64,000 bases of DNA from RYN-230 sp963829725. GTDB taxonomy: Bacteria; Actinomycetota; Actinomycetes; Streptosporangiales; Streptosporangiaceae. The DNA is taken from the NCBI GenBank assembly GCA_963829725.1, contig CAWHJW010000017.1, positions 62,001-126,000 of the forward strand. The letters run 5' to 3'. The position numbers were made by a program, and so were the translations under genes. Positions 51,257-60,117 of the stretch are shown here, in pieces; the stretch's first letter is position 1, and every line of letters starts with the position of its first letter. The notes under the pieces were generated by a model. It had not been told where the DNA came from. It saw only the letters and a program-made list of their open reading frames with translations, and made no database searches.

Positions 51257-52291
51257 ATGTCGCACATCACCTACCTTGAGGCTGCGGTCGTTGGCCTGGT
51301 CCAGGGGGTGTCCGAGCTCTTCCCGGTGTCCAGCCTGGGCCACAACGTGCTGATCCCGGCGCTTGTCGGCGGCAGCTGGGCGCAGGATCTCAACGTCTCC
51401 AGCGCCTCCTCCCCGTACCTGGCGTTCATCGTGGGCATGCACGTCGCCACCGCGATCGCGCTGCTGATCTACTTCTGGCGGGACTGGATCCGGATCATCG
51501 GCGGCTTCTTCAGCTCGATCCGGGACCGCCAGGTGCAGACCCGGGACCAGCGGATGGCCTGGCTGATCATCCTGGCCACCATCCCCGTCGGCCTGGTCGG
51601 CGTGGTCGCCGACAAGCCCTTCCGGGAGATCTTCGGCAAGCCGGTGGTGGCCGGCGTGTTCCTGATCATCAACGGCCTCATCCTGTACTGCGGGGAGAAG
51701 TTCCGGCCGCGCCGGTCGGTGCGCGCCGACCAGCAGGCCGCCGCCGAGCGCCAGCGGGAACGAGAACTGGTGGCGGCCGGCCCCGGCGAGTACGGGCCGC
51801 CGGCCGCCCGGCAGGCGGGGCCGCCCCGGCAGGCGCGGCACGCCGCCGGGCAGCAGGCGGTGCGCCAGGAGGAGGTCGTGCTGGCCATCCAGGCCGACGA
51901 GCGGCTGTCGCGGATGGGCTACCTGCAGGCGGTGATCATCGGTGCCTCGCAGATCCTGGCCCTGCTGGCCGGGATCAGCCGGGACGGCGTCACCATGGTT
52001 ACCGGCATGGCCCGCGGCCTGTCCCGGGAGGACGCGGCCCGGTTCGCCTTCCTGCTCGCCACCCCGGTCATCCTGGCCGCCGGGGCGCTGGAACTGCCCA
52101 AGCTGACCGGGCCGCTGGGCCACGGGATCCACGGGCAGATCCTGCTCGGCAGCGTGCTGTCCGGCGTCGGCGCCTACGTCTCGGTGCGCTTCCTGATGCG
52201 CTACTTCCAGACCCGCACGCTGTACCCGTTCGCCATCTACTGCTTCGTGTTCGGCCTGCTCAGTGTGATCTACCTGGGATTCATCAAGTAG
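51257..52291 (+). CDS. uppP: Undecaprenyl-diphosphate phosphatase UppP, copy 1
   Basis: 344 residues, longer than the usual ~270. The first signature is GVSELFPVSSLGHN (Glu and Ser/His of the active site). The second reads GISRDGVTM where the family has GxSRSGxT, so a highly conserved Ser is replaced by Asp. A Gln/Arg/Ala-rich hydrophilic insert (residues about 155-210) lies between membrane segments. It recycles the lipid carrier for cell-wall synthesis and gives bacitracin tolerance. Followed 56 bases on by a second copy. Confidence 0.85.
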   Translation: MSHITYLEAAVVGLVQGVSELFPVSSLGHNVLIPALVGGSWAQDLNVSSASSPYLAFIVGMHVATAIALLIYFWRDWIRIIGGFFSSIRDRQVQTRDQRMAWLIILATIPVGLVGVVADKPFREIFGKPVVAGVFLIINGLILYCGEKFRPRRSVRADQQAAAERQRERELVAAGPGEYGPPAARQAGPPRQARHAAGQQAVRQEEVVLAIQADERLSRMGYLQAVIIGASQILALLAGISRDGVTMVTGMARGLSREDAARFAFLLATPVILAAGALELPKLTGPLGHGIHGQILLGSVLSGVGAYVSVRFLMRYFQTRTLYPFAIYCFVFGLLSVIYLGFIK

Positions 52292-52347
52292 CTTCGATGG
52301 GGGCAAACCCCGGGACAATGGCAAGAGACCGGAGATTGAGGGCCTGA

Positions 52348-53357
52348 ATGAGTCACATCACCTATCTCGAGGCCGCGGTCGTCGGCCTCATCCAGGGGGT
52401 TTCCGAGCTCTTCCCGGTCTCCAGCCTCGGGCACAACGTCCTCATCCCGGCCCTCGTCGGCGGCAGCTGGGCGCAGGACCTGAACGTGGCCAAGCCCGAG
52501 TCGCCGTACCTGGCCTTCATCGTCGGCCTGCACGTGGCCACCGCCCTGGCCCTGCTGATCTACTTCTGGCGGGACTGGATCCGGATCATCGGCGGGTTCC
52601 TCAGCTCGATCCGTGACCGGCGGGTGGAAACCCGGGACCAGCGGCTGGCCTGGATGGTCATCCTGGCCACCATCCCGGTCGGCCTGGTCGGCCTGTTCGC
52701 TGAGCACACCTTCCGGGTCATCTTCGGCAAGCCGGTCATCGCCGGGGTGTTCCTCATGGTCAACGGGGTGATCCTGTACTGCGGCGAGAAGTTCCGGCCG
52801 CGTGCCTCGGTACAGGCCGACCAGGTCGTCACCCGGGAATGGGAAGAGGCCCTGGCCCAGGGCGGCGGCGCGCCCGCCGTGGCCGGCCAGGCCGGGGCCC
52901 GGCACGCCTCCGGCCATCAGGTGGTCCGCCAGGAAGAGATCGCGCTCGCCGTCCAGGCCGACGAGCGGCTGTCGCGGATGGGCTACCTGCAGGTGGTGAT
53001 CATCGGTGCCTCGCAGATCCTGGCCCTGCTAGCCGGCATCAGCCGCAGCGGGGTCACCATGGTCGCGGGCATGAGCCGCGGCCTGTCCCGCGAGGACGCG
53101 GCCCGGTTCGCCTTCCTGCTCGCCACCCCCGTCATCCTGGCCGCCGGCCTGCTGAAGACCCCCCCGACCTGATGGGCCACCCGGGCAACGGCATCCACGG
53201 GCAGATCCTGCTCGGCAGCGTGCTGTCCGGCATCGGCGCCTACGTCTCAGTGCGCTTCCTGATGCGCTACTTCCAGACCCGCACGCTGTACCCGTTCGCC
53301 ATCTACTGCTTCGTGTTCGGCCTGCTCTCCGTGATCTACCTGGGCCTGATCAAGTAG
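52348..53357 (+). pseudogene. uppP: UppP copy 2, frameshifted in a seven-C tract
   Basis: Closely similar to copy 1 (SHITYLEAAVVGLIQGVSEL, then GISRSGVTM with the canonical Ser). The frame ends at 53172 after LLKTPPT; homology continues in another frame DLMGHPGNGIHGQ to 53357. One more C in the C7 run at 53159-53165 would restore the 336-residue protein. Either a broken gene, a phase-variable one or a sequencing error. Confidence 0.78.
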
Positions 53358-53360
53358 CTG

Positions 53361-53600
53361 CCCGGCGGCGCGGCACCGGGCGGCGCCGCTGGCCATCCGC
53401 CGCCCCAGCCGCTGCGCGGGCGCCTCGACGAACCGGCAGCTGAGCGCACCGCAGGCCAGTGCCGCGCCGCACACAGGAACGCGGCCACCACGGGGGCCGG
53501 GGCCAGCAGGCCGGGCCAGGAACGTCAGCCCGGCCAGAGCCAGCGCGCTGACTCAGGTGCGCTCGGACACCCGCTGCGCGCGGCCTTCGCTCATGTCGTC
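53361..53600 (-). pseudogene. Remnant of an acyltransferase-3 family membrane protein
   Basis: The minus-strand frames hold LACGALSCRFVEAPAQRLGRR, the C-terminal signature of OafA/YrhL acyltransferases, and upstream in other frames LLAPAPVVAAFLC and ALALAGLTFLA. At least two frame changes and loss of everything N-terminal. Its 3' end lies next to the uppP pair. Confidence 0.5.
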
Positions 53601-53604
53601 AGGA

Positions 53605-53666
53605 GCGTTCCGTGATCATGGGATTGGTGTCGTTGTAACGACACCAATCCCATGATCACGGAACGC
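53605..53666. repeat. Perfect 30-bp inverted repeat with a two-base centre
   Basis: Arms 53605-53634 and 53637-53666 match without mismatch (the first ends GGATTGGTGTCGTT). No T-run follows, so it is not a typical terminator. Lies between the acyltransferase remnant and typA. Confidence 0.95.
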
Positions 53667-53923
53667 GGAGTCACTCAGGCAGCGCTTTCTGGGGCCCGTG
53701 TGGCTGGCGTGATCAATGGGGTCCCGGCTTCCCGGCGCCGCCGCGCCGGATGCGCCCGGCGGGAACCAACGGGCGGCCGACCTCACTGCACTCCTTGCCG
53801 AGCCAAACCCTCCTTGACCAGGCCGCATCCCTGACCGGGCCACACCCCGTTTGACTGGACCGCGCCAGCCCGGAAGGGAGCGACCGCCCGGGTTGCTGTC
53901 TCGCCGGCCCGGGGCGTGCCGGG

Positions 53924-53974
53924 GTGTTACTCCCTCGCGGGAGCGGCGTGGTGTTACTCCCCGCGGGAGCGGCG
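53924..53974. repeat. Duplicated 25-bp segment at the end of typA
   Basis: GTGTTACTCCC...GCGGGAGCGGCG occurs twice, once across the typA stop codon and once just beyond it. The 280 bases between the palindrome and typA otherwise hold no gene I can support. Confidence 0.8.
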
Positions 53975-55834
53975 GGCCCGGGACCGGGCGCGGTCCTTGG
54001 CGTCCAGCACCAGCTTGCGCAGCCGGACCGTGGACGGGGTGACCTCGGCGCACTCGCCGTCGGCGCAGAACTCCAGGGCCTGCTCCAGGCTGAGCGCCCG
54101 GGGCGGCACCAGCCGTTCCAGTTCCTCGCCGGTGGACTGGCGCACGTTGGTGAGCTTGCGCTCCCGGGTGATGTTCACGTCCATGTCGTCCGCGCGGGAG
54201 TTCTCGCCGACGAGCATCCCCTCGTACACCTCGGTGCCCGGGGCGACGAACAGTGTGCCGCGCTCCTGGAGGGAGAACATCGCGTAGGCGCTAGCCGAGC
54301 CGGACCGGTCAGCCACCAGCGACCCGGTGGGGCGCATCCGCATGTCGCCGGACCACGGCTCGTAGCCCTCGAACACGTGGTGCGCGATCCCGGTCCCCCG
54401 GGTGTCGGTGAGGAACTGGGTGCGGAACCCGATCAGGCCGCGGGCGGGCACGATGAAGTCCAGCCGCACCCAGCCGGTGCCGTGGTTGGTCATGTGCTCC
54501 ATCCGGCCCTTGCGCAGGGCCAGCAGCGTCGTGACCGCGCCCAGGTACTCTTCGGGCACGTCCACGGTGAGCCGCTCCACCGGCTCGTGCAGCTTGCCGT
54601 CCACCTCGCGGGTGACGACGGTGGGGCGGCCCACGGTCAGCTCGTAGCCTTCCCGGCGCATGGTCTCCACCAGCACGGCCAGCGCCAGCTCACCCCGGCC
54701 CTGCACCTCCCAGGTGTCCGGCCGCTCGGTCTGCAGGACCTTCAGCGAGACGTTGCCAACCAGTTCCCGGTCGAGCCGGTCGCGCACCATCCGCGCGGTG
54801 ACCTTCGAGCCCTTCTCCCGGCCGACGAGGGGCGAGGTGTTCACCCCGATCGTCATCGAGATGGCCGGCTCATCGACCGTGATGAGCGGCAGCGGCCGGG
54901 GGTCGTCGGGATCGGCCAGCGTCTCGCCGATCATGATTTCCGGTATCCCGGCCACGGCGATGATGTCCCCGGGCCCGGCACTGTCGGCGGGCACCCGCTC
55001 CAGCGCTTCCGTTCGGAAAAGTTCAGTGATCTTGACCTTTTCGATGGAGCCGTCGCGACGGCACCAGGCGGCCTGCTGACCCTTCTTGATGGTCCCGGAC
55101 TCGATCCGGCACAGCGCGATCCGGCCCAGGTAGGCCGAGGCGTCCAGGTTGGTGACGTGGGCACGCAGCGGCTCGGCCGGGTCGTAGGACGGCGCCGGCA
55201 CGGTCTCCCGCAGCACGGTGAACAGCGGCTCCAGGTCCGGAGAATCCGGCAGCGACCCGTCCGCGGGGCGGGTCAGCGAGGCGCGGCCGGCCCGGGCCGA
55301 GGCGTACACGATCGGGAACTCGATCTGCTCCTCAGTGGCGTCCAGATCCAGGAACAGCTCGTAACAGGCGTCCACCACCTCGGCGATCCGCGCGTCCGGG
55401 CGGTCCACCTTGTTGATCACCAGGATGACCGGGAGGTGCGCCTCGAGCGTCTTGCGCAGCACGAACCGGGTCTGCGGGAGCGGGCCCTCGCTGGCGTCCA
55501 CCAGCAGCAGCACGCCGTCAACCATGGACAGGCCGCGCTCCACCTCGCCGCCGAAGTCCGCGTGGCCGGGGGTGTCCACGATGTTGATGGTCAGCCCGCC
55601 GTGCGCGACCGCGGTGTTCTTGGCCAGGATCGTGATGCCCTTCTCGCGCTCCAGGTCACCGGAGTCGAGCACCCGGTCGTTGACCTGGGCGCCGACCCGG
55701 AACGCGCCGGACTGCCACAGCATGGCGTCCACCAAGGTGGTCTTGCCGTGGTTGACGTGCGCGACGATGGCGACGTTGCGCAATTCGTCGCGGGTGGCGA
55801 GCTGGGCCGCTCTCACGGGCATGCGGGATCTCAT
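53954..55834 (-). CDS. typA: Translational GTPase TypA/BipA
   Basis: 626 residues. G1 VAIVAHVNHGKTTLVDAML, G3 VDTPGHADFGGEVER, G4 VINKVDRPDARI, and G5 region YASARAGRAS; then domain II, EF-G-like domains and the typical end region LRKLVLDAKDRARSR. It binds the ribosome and helps assembly and stress adaptation. The start is 55834 (ATG) or four codons inside (55822, MPVRAAQLATRDE). Confidence 0.93.
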   Translation of the reverse strand: MRSRMPVRAAQLATRDELRNVAIVAHVNHGKTTLVDAMLWQSGAFRVGAQVNDRVLDSGDLEREKGITILAKNTAVAHGGLTINIVDTPGHADFGGEVERGLSMVDGVLLLVDASEGPLPQTRFVLRKTLEAHLPVILVINKVDRPDARIAEVVDACYELFLDLDATEEQIEFPIVYASARAGRASLTRPADGSLPDSPDLEPLFTVLRETVPAPSYDPAEPLRAHVTNLDASAYLGRIALCRIESGTIKKGQQAAWCRRDGSIEKVKITELFRTEALERVPADSAGPGDIIAVAGIPEIMIGETLADPDDPRPLPLITVDEPAISMTIGVNTSPLVGREKGSKVTARMVRDRLDRELVGNVSLKVLQTERPDTWEVQGRGELALAVLVETMRREGYELTVGRPTVVTREVDGKLHEPVERLTVDVPEEYLGAVTTLLALRKGRMEHMTNHGTGWVRLDFIVPARGLIGFRTQFLTDTRGTGIAHHVFEGYEPWSGDMRMRPTGSLVADRSGSASAYAMFSLQERGTLFVAPGTEVYEGMLVGENSRADDMDVNITRERKLTNVRQSTGEELERLVPPRALSLEQALEFCADGECAEVTPSTVRLRKLVLDAKDRARSRARRSRGE

Positions 55835-55896
55835 CTGCGGTAGGAAGTGGAGACGCCACGTATAACCCGCGGCGCTCCCATCCTATTCGGGAGTGG

Positions 55897-57694
55897 TCAC
55901 CGGCTGATCCACCGGCTGCCCAGGGCCGGCCCCGGGCTCGGCCGGTCCCGGCGGAGCACCGCGAGGAGTTCCTCGTAGGGGCCGATCAGGTAGGCCTGGT
56001 CCCCGGCCCGCAGCCGCGTGCCGCGGCGCGGCGGGTGTTCCAGGTAGCCCTGGTCGGCGGCCCGGCTGATGGCCAGGATGCGGGTCGTCGCGGCCAGGTC
56101 ACGCATGGCCAGCCCGTCCAGCCCGCCGCCGCTGCTCACCGTCAGCCGCGCCACCAGCAGCGGCTCATCACCGACGTAGAACGTGCTGCGCACGTCGAGT
56201 CCGAGGGCGGCGCCGACGAACCACGGGGCGGCCAGCGCCGCGGTGGACCGGACGTGGCGGAACCCGAAGTTGTGCCGGACCGACCGGGCCAGCTGCGGGT
56301 CGAACATGCGCAGCACCACCGGGGTGGCCTCCCAGCGCGGGCCGAGCTGGTCGCGCACGGCCAGGCCGGTCTCCAGGTTGGCCAGGTCGTCACTGGTCAG
56401 TATGGCCACCGCGGACGCGCTGGCCAGGCTGACCGACTCCAGCGTCTCGGGCAGGGTCGCGTCCGCAATGACCACCGGCACGCCGAGCGCCCGGGCCTGC
56501 CCCAGGTGCCGGTTGTCGTCCCGCATCTCGACCACGACCACATCGCTGCCCGCCGCGACCAGCCGCGTGGCGGCCTGCATGCCCACCGACCCGAGCCCGA
56601 TGACCAGCACGTGCCCGCGCAGCCCGGTGATCCGGCGGCGGCCCAGGGATTCCTCGATCCGCCGGCTGACCAGCATGTTGGTGAGCATGGCGAAGAACAC
56701 CGCGACGAACAGGGCGCCGAGCAGCATCAGGCAGATGGCGCCGGCCATCAGCCACGGGCTCTGGTGCCGGAAGGAGAAGTCGCCGTAGCCGACGGTGGTC
56801 ACCGTCTCCACCGTGAAGTAGGCCGCGTCCAGCAGCGTCATCCGGTGCCCGCCGGGCTGTTGGAAGGCCAGCCGCAGGATCGTGGTCGAGGCGATGAGCA
56901 CGGCGAACAGCGCGGCCAGCGCGACAGTGCAGCCGGCGGTCGGTGGCGTGCAGCAGCGAGACGGCCAGGTGGCGCAGGTAGCGCAGGCCGCGGACCGGCC
57001 ACGCGGGCGGGCGCCCCGGGTCATGGTGCCGGTGCCCGGTGACTCCGGCGGCGCGCAGCTCGTCGGGGGTGCCGATCAGCGTCACCCCGTCGCCCGCCGC
57101 GACCCGCTGGTCCCGGCCCGGGCAGACGACGACGTCACCGCCGTCCCCCGGCTGCACCGCGATCGGGGCGAGCGCCCCGTACAGGTCACGCAGGGTGGCC
57201 GGCCGCGGCGCGGTGGTGCGGGCCGCGGCGAACCGCTCCCCCGCCAGCCTGATCTCCTGCACCCCGGACCGCAGGCAGGCCTCGGCGATGGACGGCGCGG
57301 ACAGCCCGGCCACGTCCAGCACCGACACCTGGATCCGGGACAGGGCCCGGCCCACCGCCGGGTTGCCCAGCTGGACGACGACCCGGACGTCGGCGCGCAG
57401 TTCCCGGGTCAGCAGGGCGGTCTCCAGGGTGCGCAGATCGTCGTCCAGGACGCAGATCACCGCCTCCGCGCCGGCCAGGCCGGCCTCGGTCAGCGTCCGT
57501 GCGGTGCTGGAGCTGCCGGTCAGGTGCGGGATGCCCCAGGCGATCAGGCTGCGGGCCAGCCGGAGGTCCGGGTTGTCGTCCACGACCACCGCCGGCACGC
57601 CGGACAGGGTGAGCAGCCGGGCGATGCGCAGGCCGACCCCGTGCAGCCCGCAGACGATCACATGCCCGCGCCAGTCCGCATAACCGCTGCTCAC
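55897..57694 (-). pseudogene. Potassium channel with two RCK (TrkA-N/C) modules, frameshifted
   Basis: Reading from a GTG near 57694: RCK-1 with HVIVCGLHGVGLRIARLL and VVVDDNPDLRLARSLIAWG; then, after one base is out of step near 56935, a membrane helix LAALFAVLIASTTILRLAF, the potassium selectivity filter TVETVTTVGYGDFSF, a second membrane helix, and RCK-2 with HVLVIGLGSVGMQAATRL. The product would be about 600 residues, an NAD-dependent potassium channel like other double-RCK actinobacterial channels. Without the frame shift it would be intact. Confidence 0.78.
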
Positions 57695-57776
57695 CTTGCT
57701 GATCGTTACCTGCGCAGATGTCCAGCATGTTAATGACGCGTCTCGGCGGCGTAGCGTGACATCCCGCCCCGGGCCG

Positions 57777-57850
57777 CCCCCGGGGCCGCCGGGAACCGGC
57801 CGCCCCGGGCCGCCGGGTCCCGGCCGCCCCGGGCCGCCGGGAACCGGCCC
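57777..57850. repeat. Three 24-26-bp GC-rich tandem repeats
   Basis: Units of about 24 bases (CCCCGGGCCGCCGGG, then aaccggccg or tcccggccg). They lie upstream of the electron-transfer cluster, in the gap after the potassium-channel start. Possible secondary structure in the leader. Confidence 0.85.
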
Positions 57851-57920
57851 GCCAATCGCCGGGGCATTCTTCAGCCGTTCTTGGCGGGGCCTTAACCCGT
57901 TTTCCGGTGGGCTGGCCGCC

Positions 57921-58496
57921 ATGCATGACGGATTCGAACCCAGCGGCCCGTACCCGGAATGGCCCGACCATGGACTGACCCGCCCGCTGACCGGGGCTGG
58001 CCTCCCGGCCGGCCCGGGCCTCCCGGCCGGGCCGCCGCCCGGCGCTGACCGGACGGGCCGCCGGGCCAGCGGCGGCATCCCCGGGGCGGACGGCGGACGG
58101 GACGTGGCGCTGCGCCGCCTGTCCCGGCTGACCTGGCGCACCACCCAGCTCAGCGCCATTACCGCGGCGGCGTTCGCGGTGCTGTTCGCGCGCAGTGCGC
58201 CTGCCCAGACCGCCAGCAAGGCCGCCGCCACGCGGCCGGCCACCCCGGCGGCCAGCGCGGCCCCGGCCACGACGGCGGCCCCCACCCCGACACACGCCGC
58301 GCGGCACCGGCACCGGGCGGCGGCCCCGGCGGCGCGCACGCCGGCCGCGCAGCCCTCCACCGCCCCGGCGGCCGCGCCAAGCAGTGCCCCGAGCAGTGCC
58401 GCGCCGACCCTGGCCCCGCCGAGTACGCCCCCCGCGCCCGCCCCGGCCCCCAGCCCGGTGCAGAGCACGTCGAGCGGATCGCACAGCGGCGGATGA
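57921..58496 (+). CDS. Pro/Ala-rich membrane-anchored protein
   Basis: 191 residues with one membrane helix in the middle (TTQLSAITAAAFAVLFA), then about 90 residues of Ala/Pro/Thr/Ser. No FMN-binding domain, no cysteines. The stop overlaps the apbE start as ATGA. In related actinobacterial clusters this place is often taken by an FMN-binding protein; here only the anchor and linker remain or a different partner is used. Confidence 0.6.
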   Translation: MHDGFEPSGPYPEWPDHGLTRPLTGAGLPAGPGLPAGPPPGADRTGRRASGGIPGADGGRDVALRRLSRLTWRTTQLSAITAAAFAVLFARSAPAQTASKAAATRPATPAASAAPATTAAPTPTHAARHRHRAAAPAARTPAAQPSTAPAAAPSSAPSSAAPTLAPPSTPPAPAPAPSPVQSTSSGSHSGG

Positions 58497-59497
58497 ACGA
58501 CCCTCTGATGATCGCTGACATTACCTTCCGCGCGTGGGGGACGACGGTCTCTGCGCTGGTCACGGACCCGGTGGCCAGCCAGGCGGCCCGCGCCATCCTC
58601 AGCGCGGAACTGACGGCGGCCGACGCCGCCTGCTCCCGGTTCCGCGACGACTCCGAGCTGTCCCGGCTGAACCGGGCGGGTGGCCGGGAGATGGCGGTGA
58701 GCCGGCTGTTCGCCGAGGCCCTGGCGGCCGCGCTGGCCGCGGCGCGGGCCACCGGCGGCGACGTGGACCCGACCTGCGGGAGCGCGCTGGCCGCGCTCGG
58801 CTACGACCGCGACTTCGCGCGGCTGCCCCAGGGGCCCGGCGATCCGGGGCCGCCCGGGCCGGCGCGTACCAGGCCAGTGCTCACCGGCACGCCGGCCGCC
58901 GGCTGGCAGGCGGTCGACCTGGACGAGCGGCGGCGCCGGGTGCGGATCCCGGCCGGGGTCGCGCTCGATCTGGGCGCCACCGCTAAGGCGCTCGCCGCCG
59001 ACCGCGCCGCCACCGCGATCGCGGCGGCGGCCGGCTGCGGTGTCCTGGTCAACCTGGGCGGGGACATCCGGGTGGCCGGGGAGCCGCCGGACGGCGGGTG
59101 GTGCGTCGGGATCGCCGATGACGTCGGGCCGGGCGAGGTGCCCCAGGGCTGCGCGCAGGCGATCGTGCTGCCGGAGGGCGGACTCGCCACGTCCAGCACG
59201 ACGGTGCGGTCCTGGCGCCGGGGCCCGGCCACGGTGCATCACATCCTGGTGCCCGCCACCGGCCTGCCCGCCCGGACCTGCTGGCGGACCGCGAGCGTGG
59301 CGGCGGCCAGCTGCCTGGACGCCAACACGGCCAGCACGGCCGCCATCATCCGCGGCGAGCGGGCGCCCGGCTGGCTGGCCGCGCTGGGCCTGCCCGCCCG
59401 GCTGGTCCGGCACGACGGGACGGTGCACGCCGTGGCCGGCTGGCCGGGCCACCCCGGGGAGGCCAGCGCGGGCGGCCGCCGCGGGGTTCCCGCATGA
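58493..59497 (+). CDS. apbE: FAD:protein FMN transferase (ApbE)
   Basis: 334 residues, ApbE fold: TFRAWGTTVSALVTDPVA, ACSRFRDDSELSRLNRAGG, GVALDLGATAKALAADRAA, GVLVNLGGDIRVAGEPP, VHHILVPATGLPARTCWRTA. It links FMN covalently to Thr or Ser of target proteins. Overlaps both neighbours by ATGA. Confidence 0.9.
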   Translation: MNDPLMIADITFRAWGTTVSALVTDPVASQAARAILSAELTAADAACSRFRDDSELSRLNRAGGREMAVSRLFAEALAAALAAARATGGDVDPTCGSALAALGYDRDFARLPQGPGDPGPPGPARTRPVLTGTPAAGWQAVDLDERRRRVRIPAGVALDLGATAKALAADRAATAIAAAAGCGVLVNLGGDIRVAGEPPDGGWCVGIADDVGPGEVPQGCAQAIVLPEGGLATSSTTVRSWRRGPATVHHILVPATGLPARTCWRTASVAAASCLDANTASTAAIIRGERAPGWLAALGLPARLVRHDGTVHAVAGWPGHPGEASAGGRRGVPA

Positions 59498-60117
59498 CGG
59501 TCAGCCTCAGCGGTCCCGGCCTGTGGTATGCCACCCGGGCCACCGGCCTGGTGTCCCTGCTGCTGCTGACCGCGAGCGCCCTGCTCGGGGTGCTCACCGC
59601 CGGCCGGTTCGCCACGCCGCGGTACCCGCGCTTCCTCACCGCGGGGCTGCACCGCAACGTCTCGCTGCTGGCCGTGGCCTTCCTCACGCTGCACGTGGCC
59701 ACGACGGTGCTCGACTCCTACACGTCCATCCAGCTGAGCGCGGCGTTCATCCCGTTCATCTCCGGTTACAAGAGGATCTGGGTCGGCCTGGGCGCGGTCG
59801 CCCTGGACCTGCTCCTCGCCCTGATCGTGACCAGCGTGGGCCGGATGCGGCTGGGCCACCGGGCCTGGCGGCTGGTGCACTGGTGCGGCTACGCCTGCTG
59901 GCCGGTCGCGGTAGCCCACGCGGTGGGCGCGGGCACCGACGCGCACCGGTCCTGGGCGGCCGTGCTGACGATCGGCTGCGTGGCTCTGGTGGCGGCCGCG
60001 GCCACCTGGCGGGTCCTGGGGCGCTGGCCCGAGCGCCGGGTGCTCCGGGTGGCCGTGATGGCCGCCGCCGCGGTAGCCGTGCCCGCCATGCTGGGGGCGG
60101 GCGGGATCGGATGGTGA
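59494..60117 (+). CDS. Ferric-reductase-like transmembrane haem protein
   Basis: 207 residues with five or six membrane helices. Likely haem ligands are His in AGLHRNVSLLAVAFLTLHVA and in RLVHWCGYACWPVAVAHAVG, two per pair of helices as in the FRE/MsrQ family. No flavin or NAD domain is fused. Electron transfer across the membrane between the NuoF-like protein and an outside acceptor is the likely role. Confidence 0.82.
   Translation: MTVSLSGPGLWYATRATGLVSLLLLTASALLGVLTAGRFATPRYPRFLTAGLHRNVSLLAVAFLTLHVATTVLDSYTSIQLSAAFIPFISGYKRIWVGLGAVALDLLLALIVTSVGRMRLGHRAWRLVHWCGYACWPVAVAHAVGAGTDAHRSWAAVLTIGCVALVAAAATWRVLGRWPERRVLRVAVMAAAAVAVPAMLGAGGIGW

Noticed and set aside
53667..53953. Short plus-strand ORFs of about 60 residues
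   Set aside because: Low complexity, no ribosome binding site; repeat-rich gap without gene.
53924..55843. 639-residue plus-strand open frame
   Set aside because: Mirror of typA in the antisense frame, with no domain and no ribosome binding site.
57700..59452. Minus-strand frame over the electron-transfer cluster
   Set aside because: Low-complexity Pro/Arg/Gly shadow of apbE and the membrane-anchor gene.
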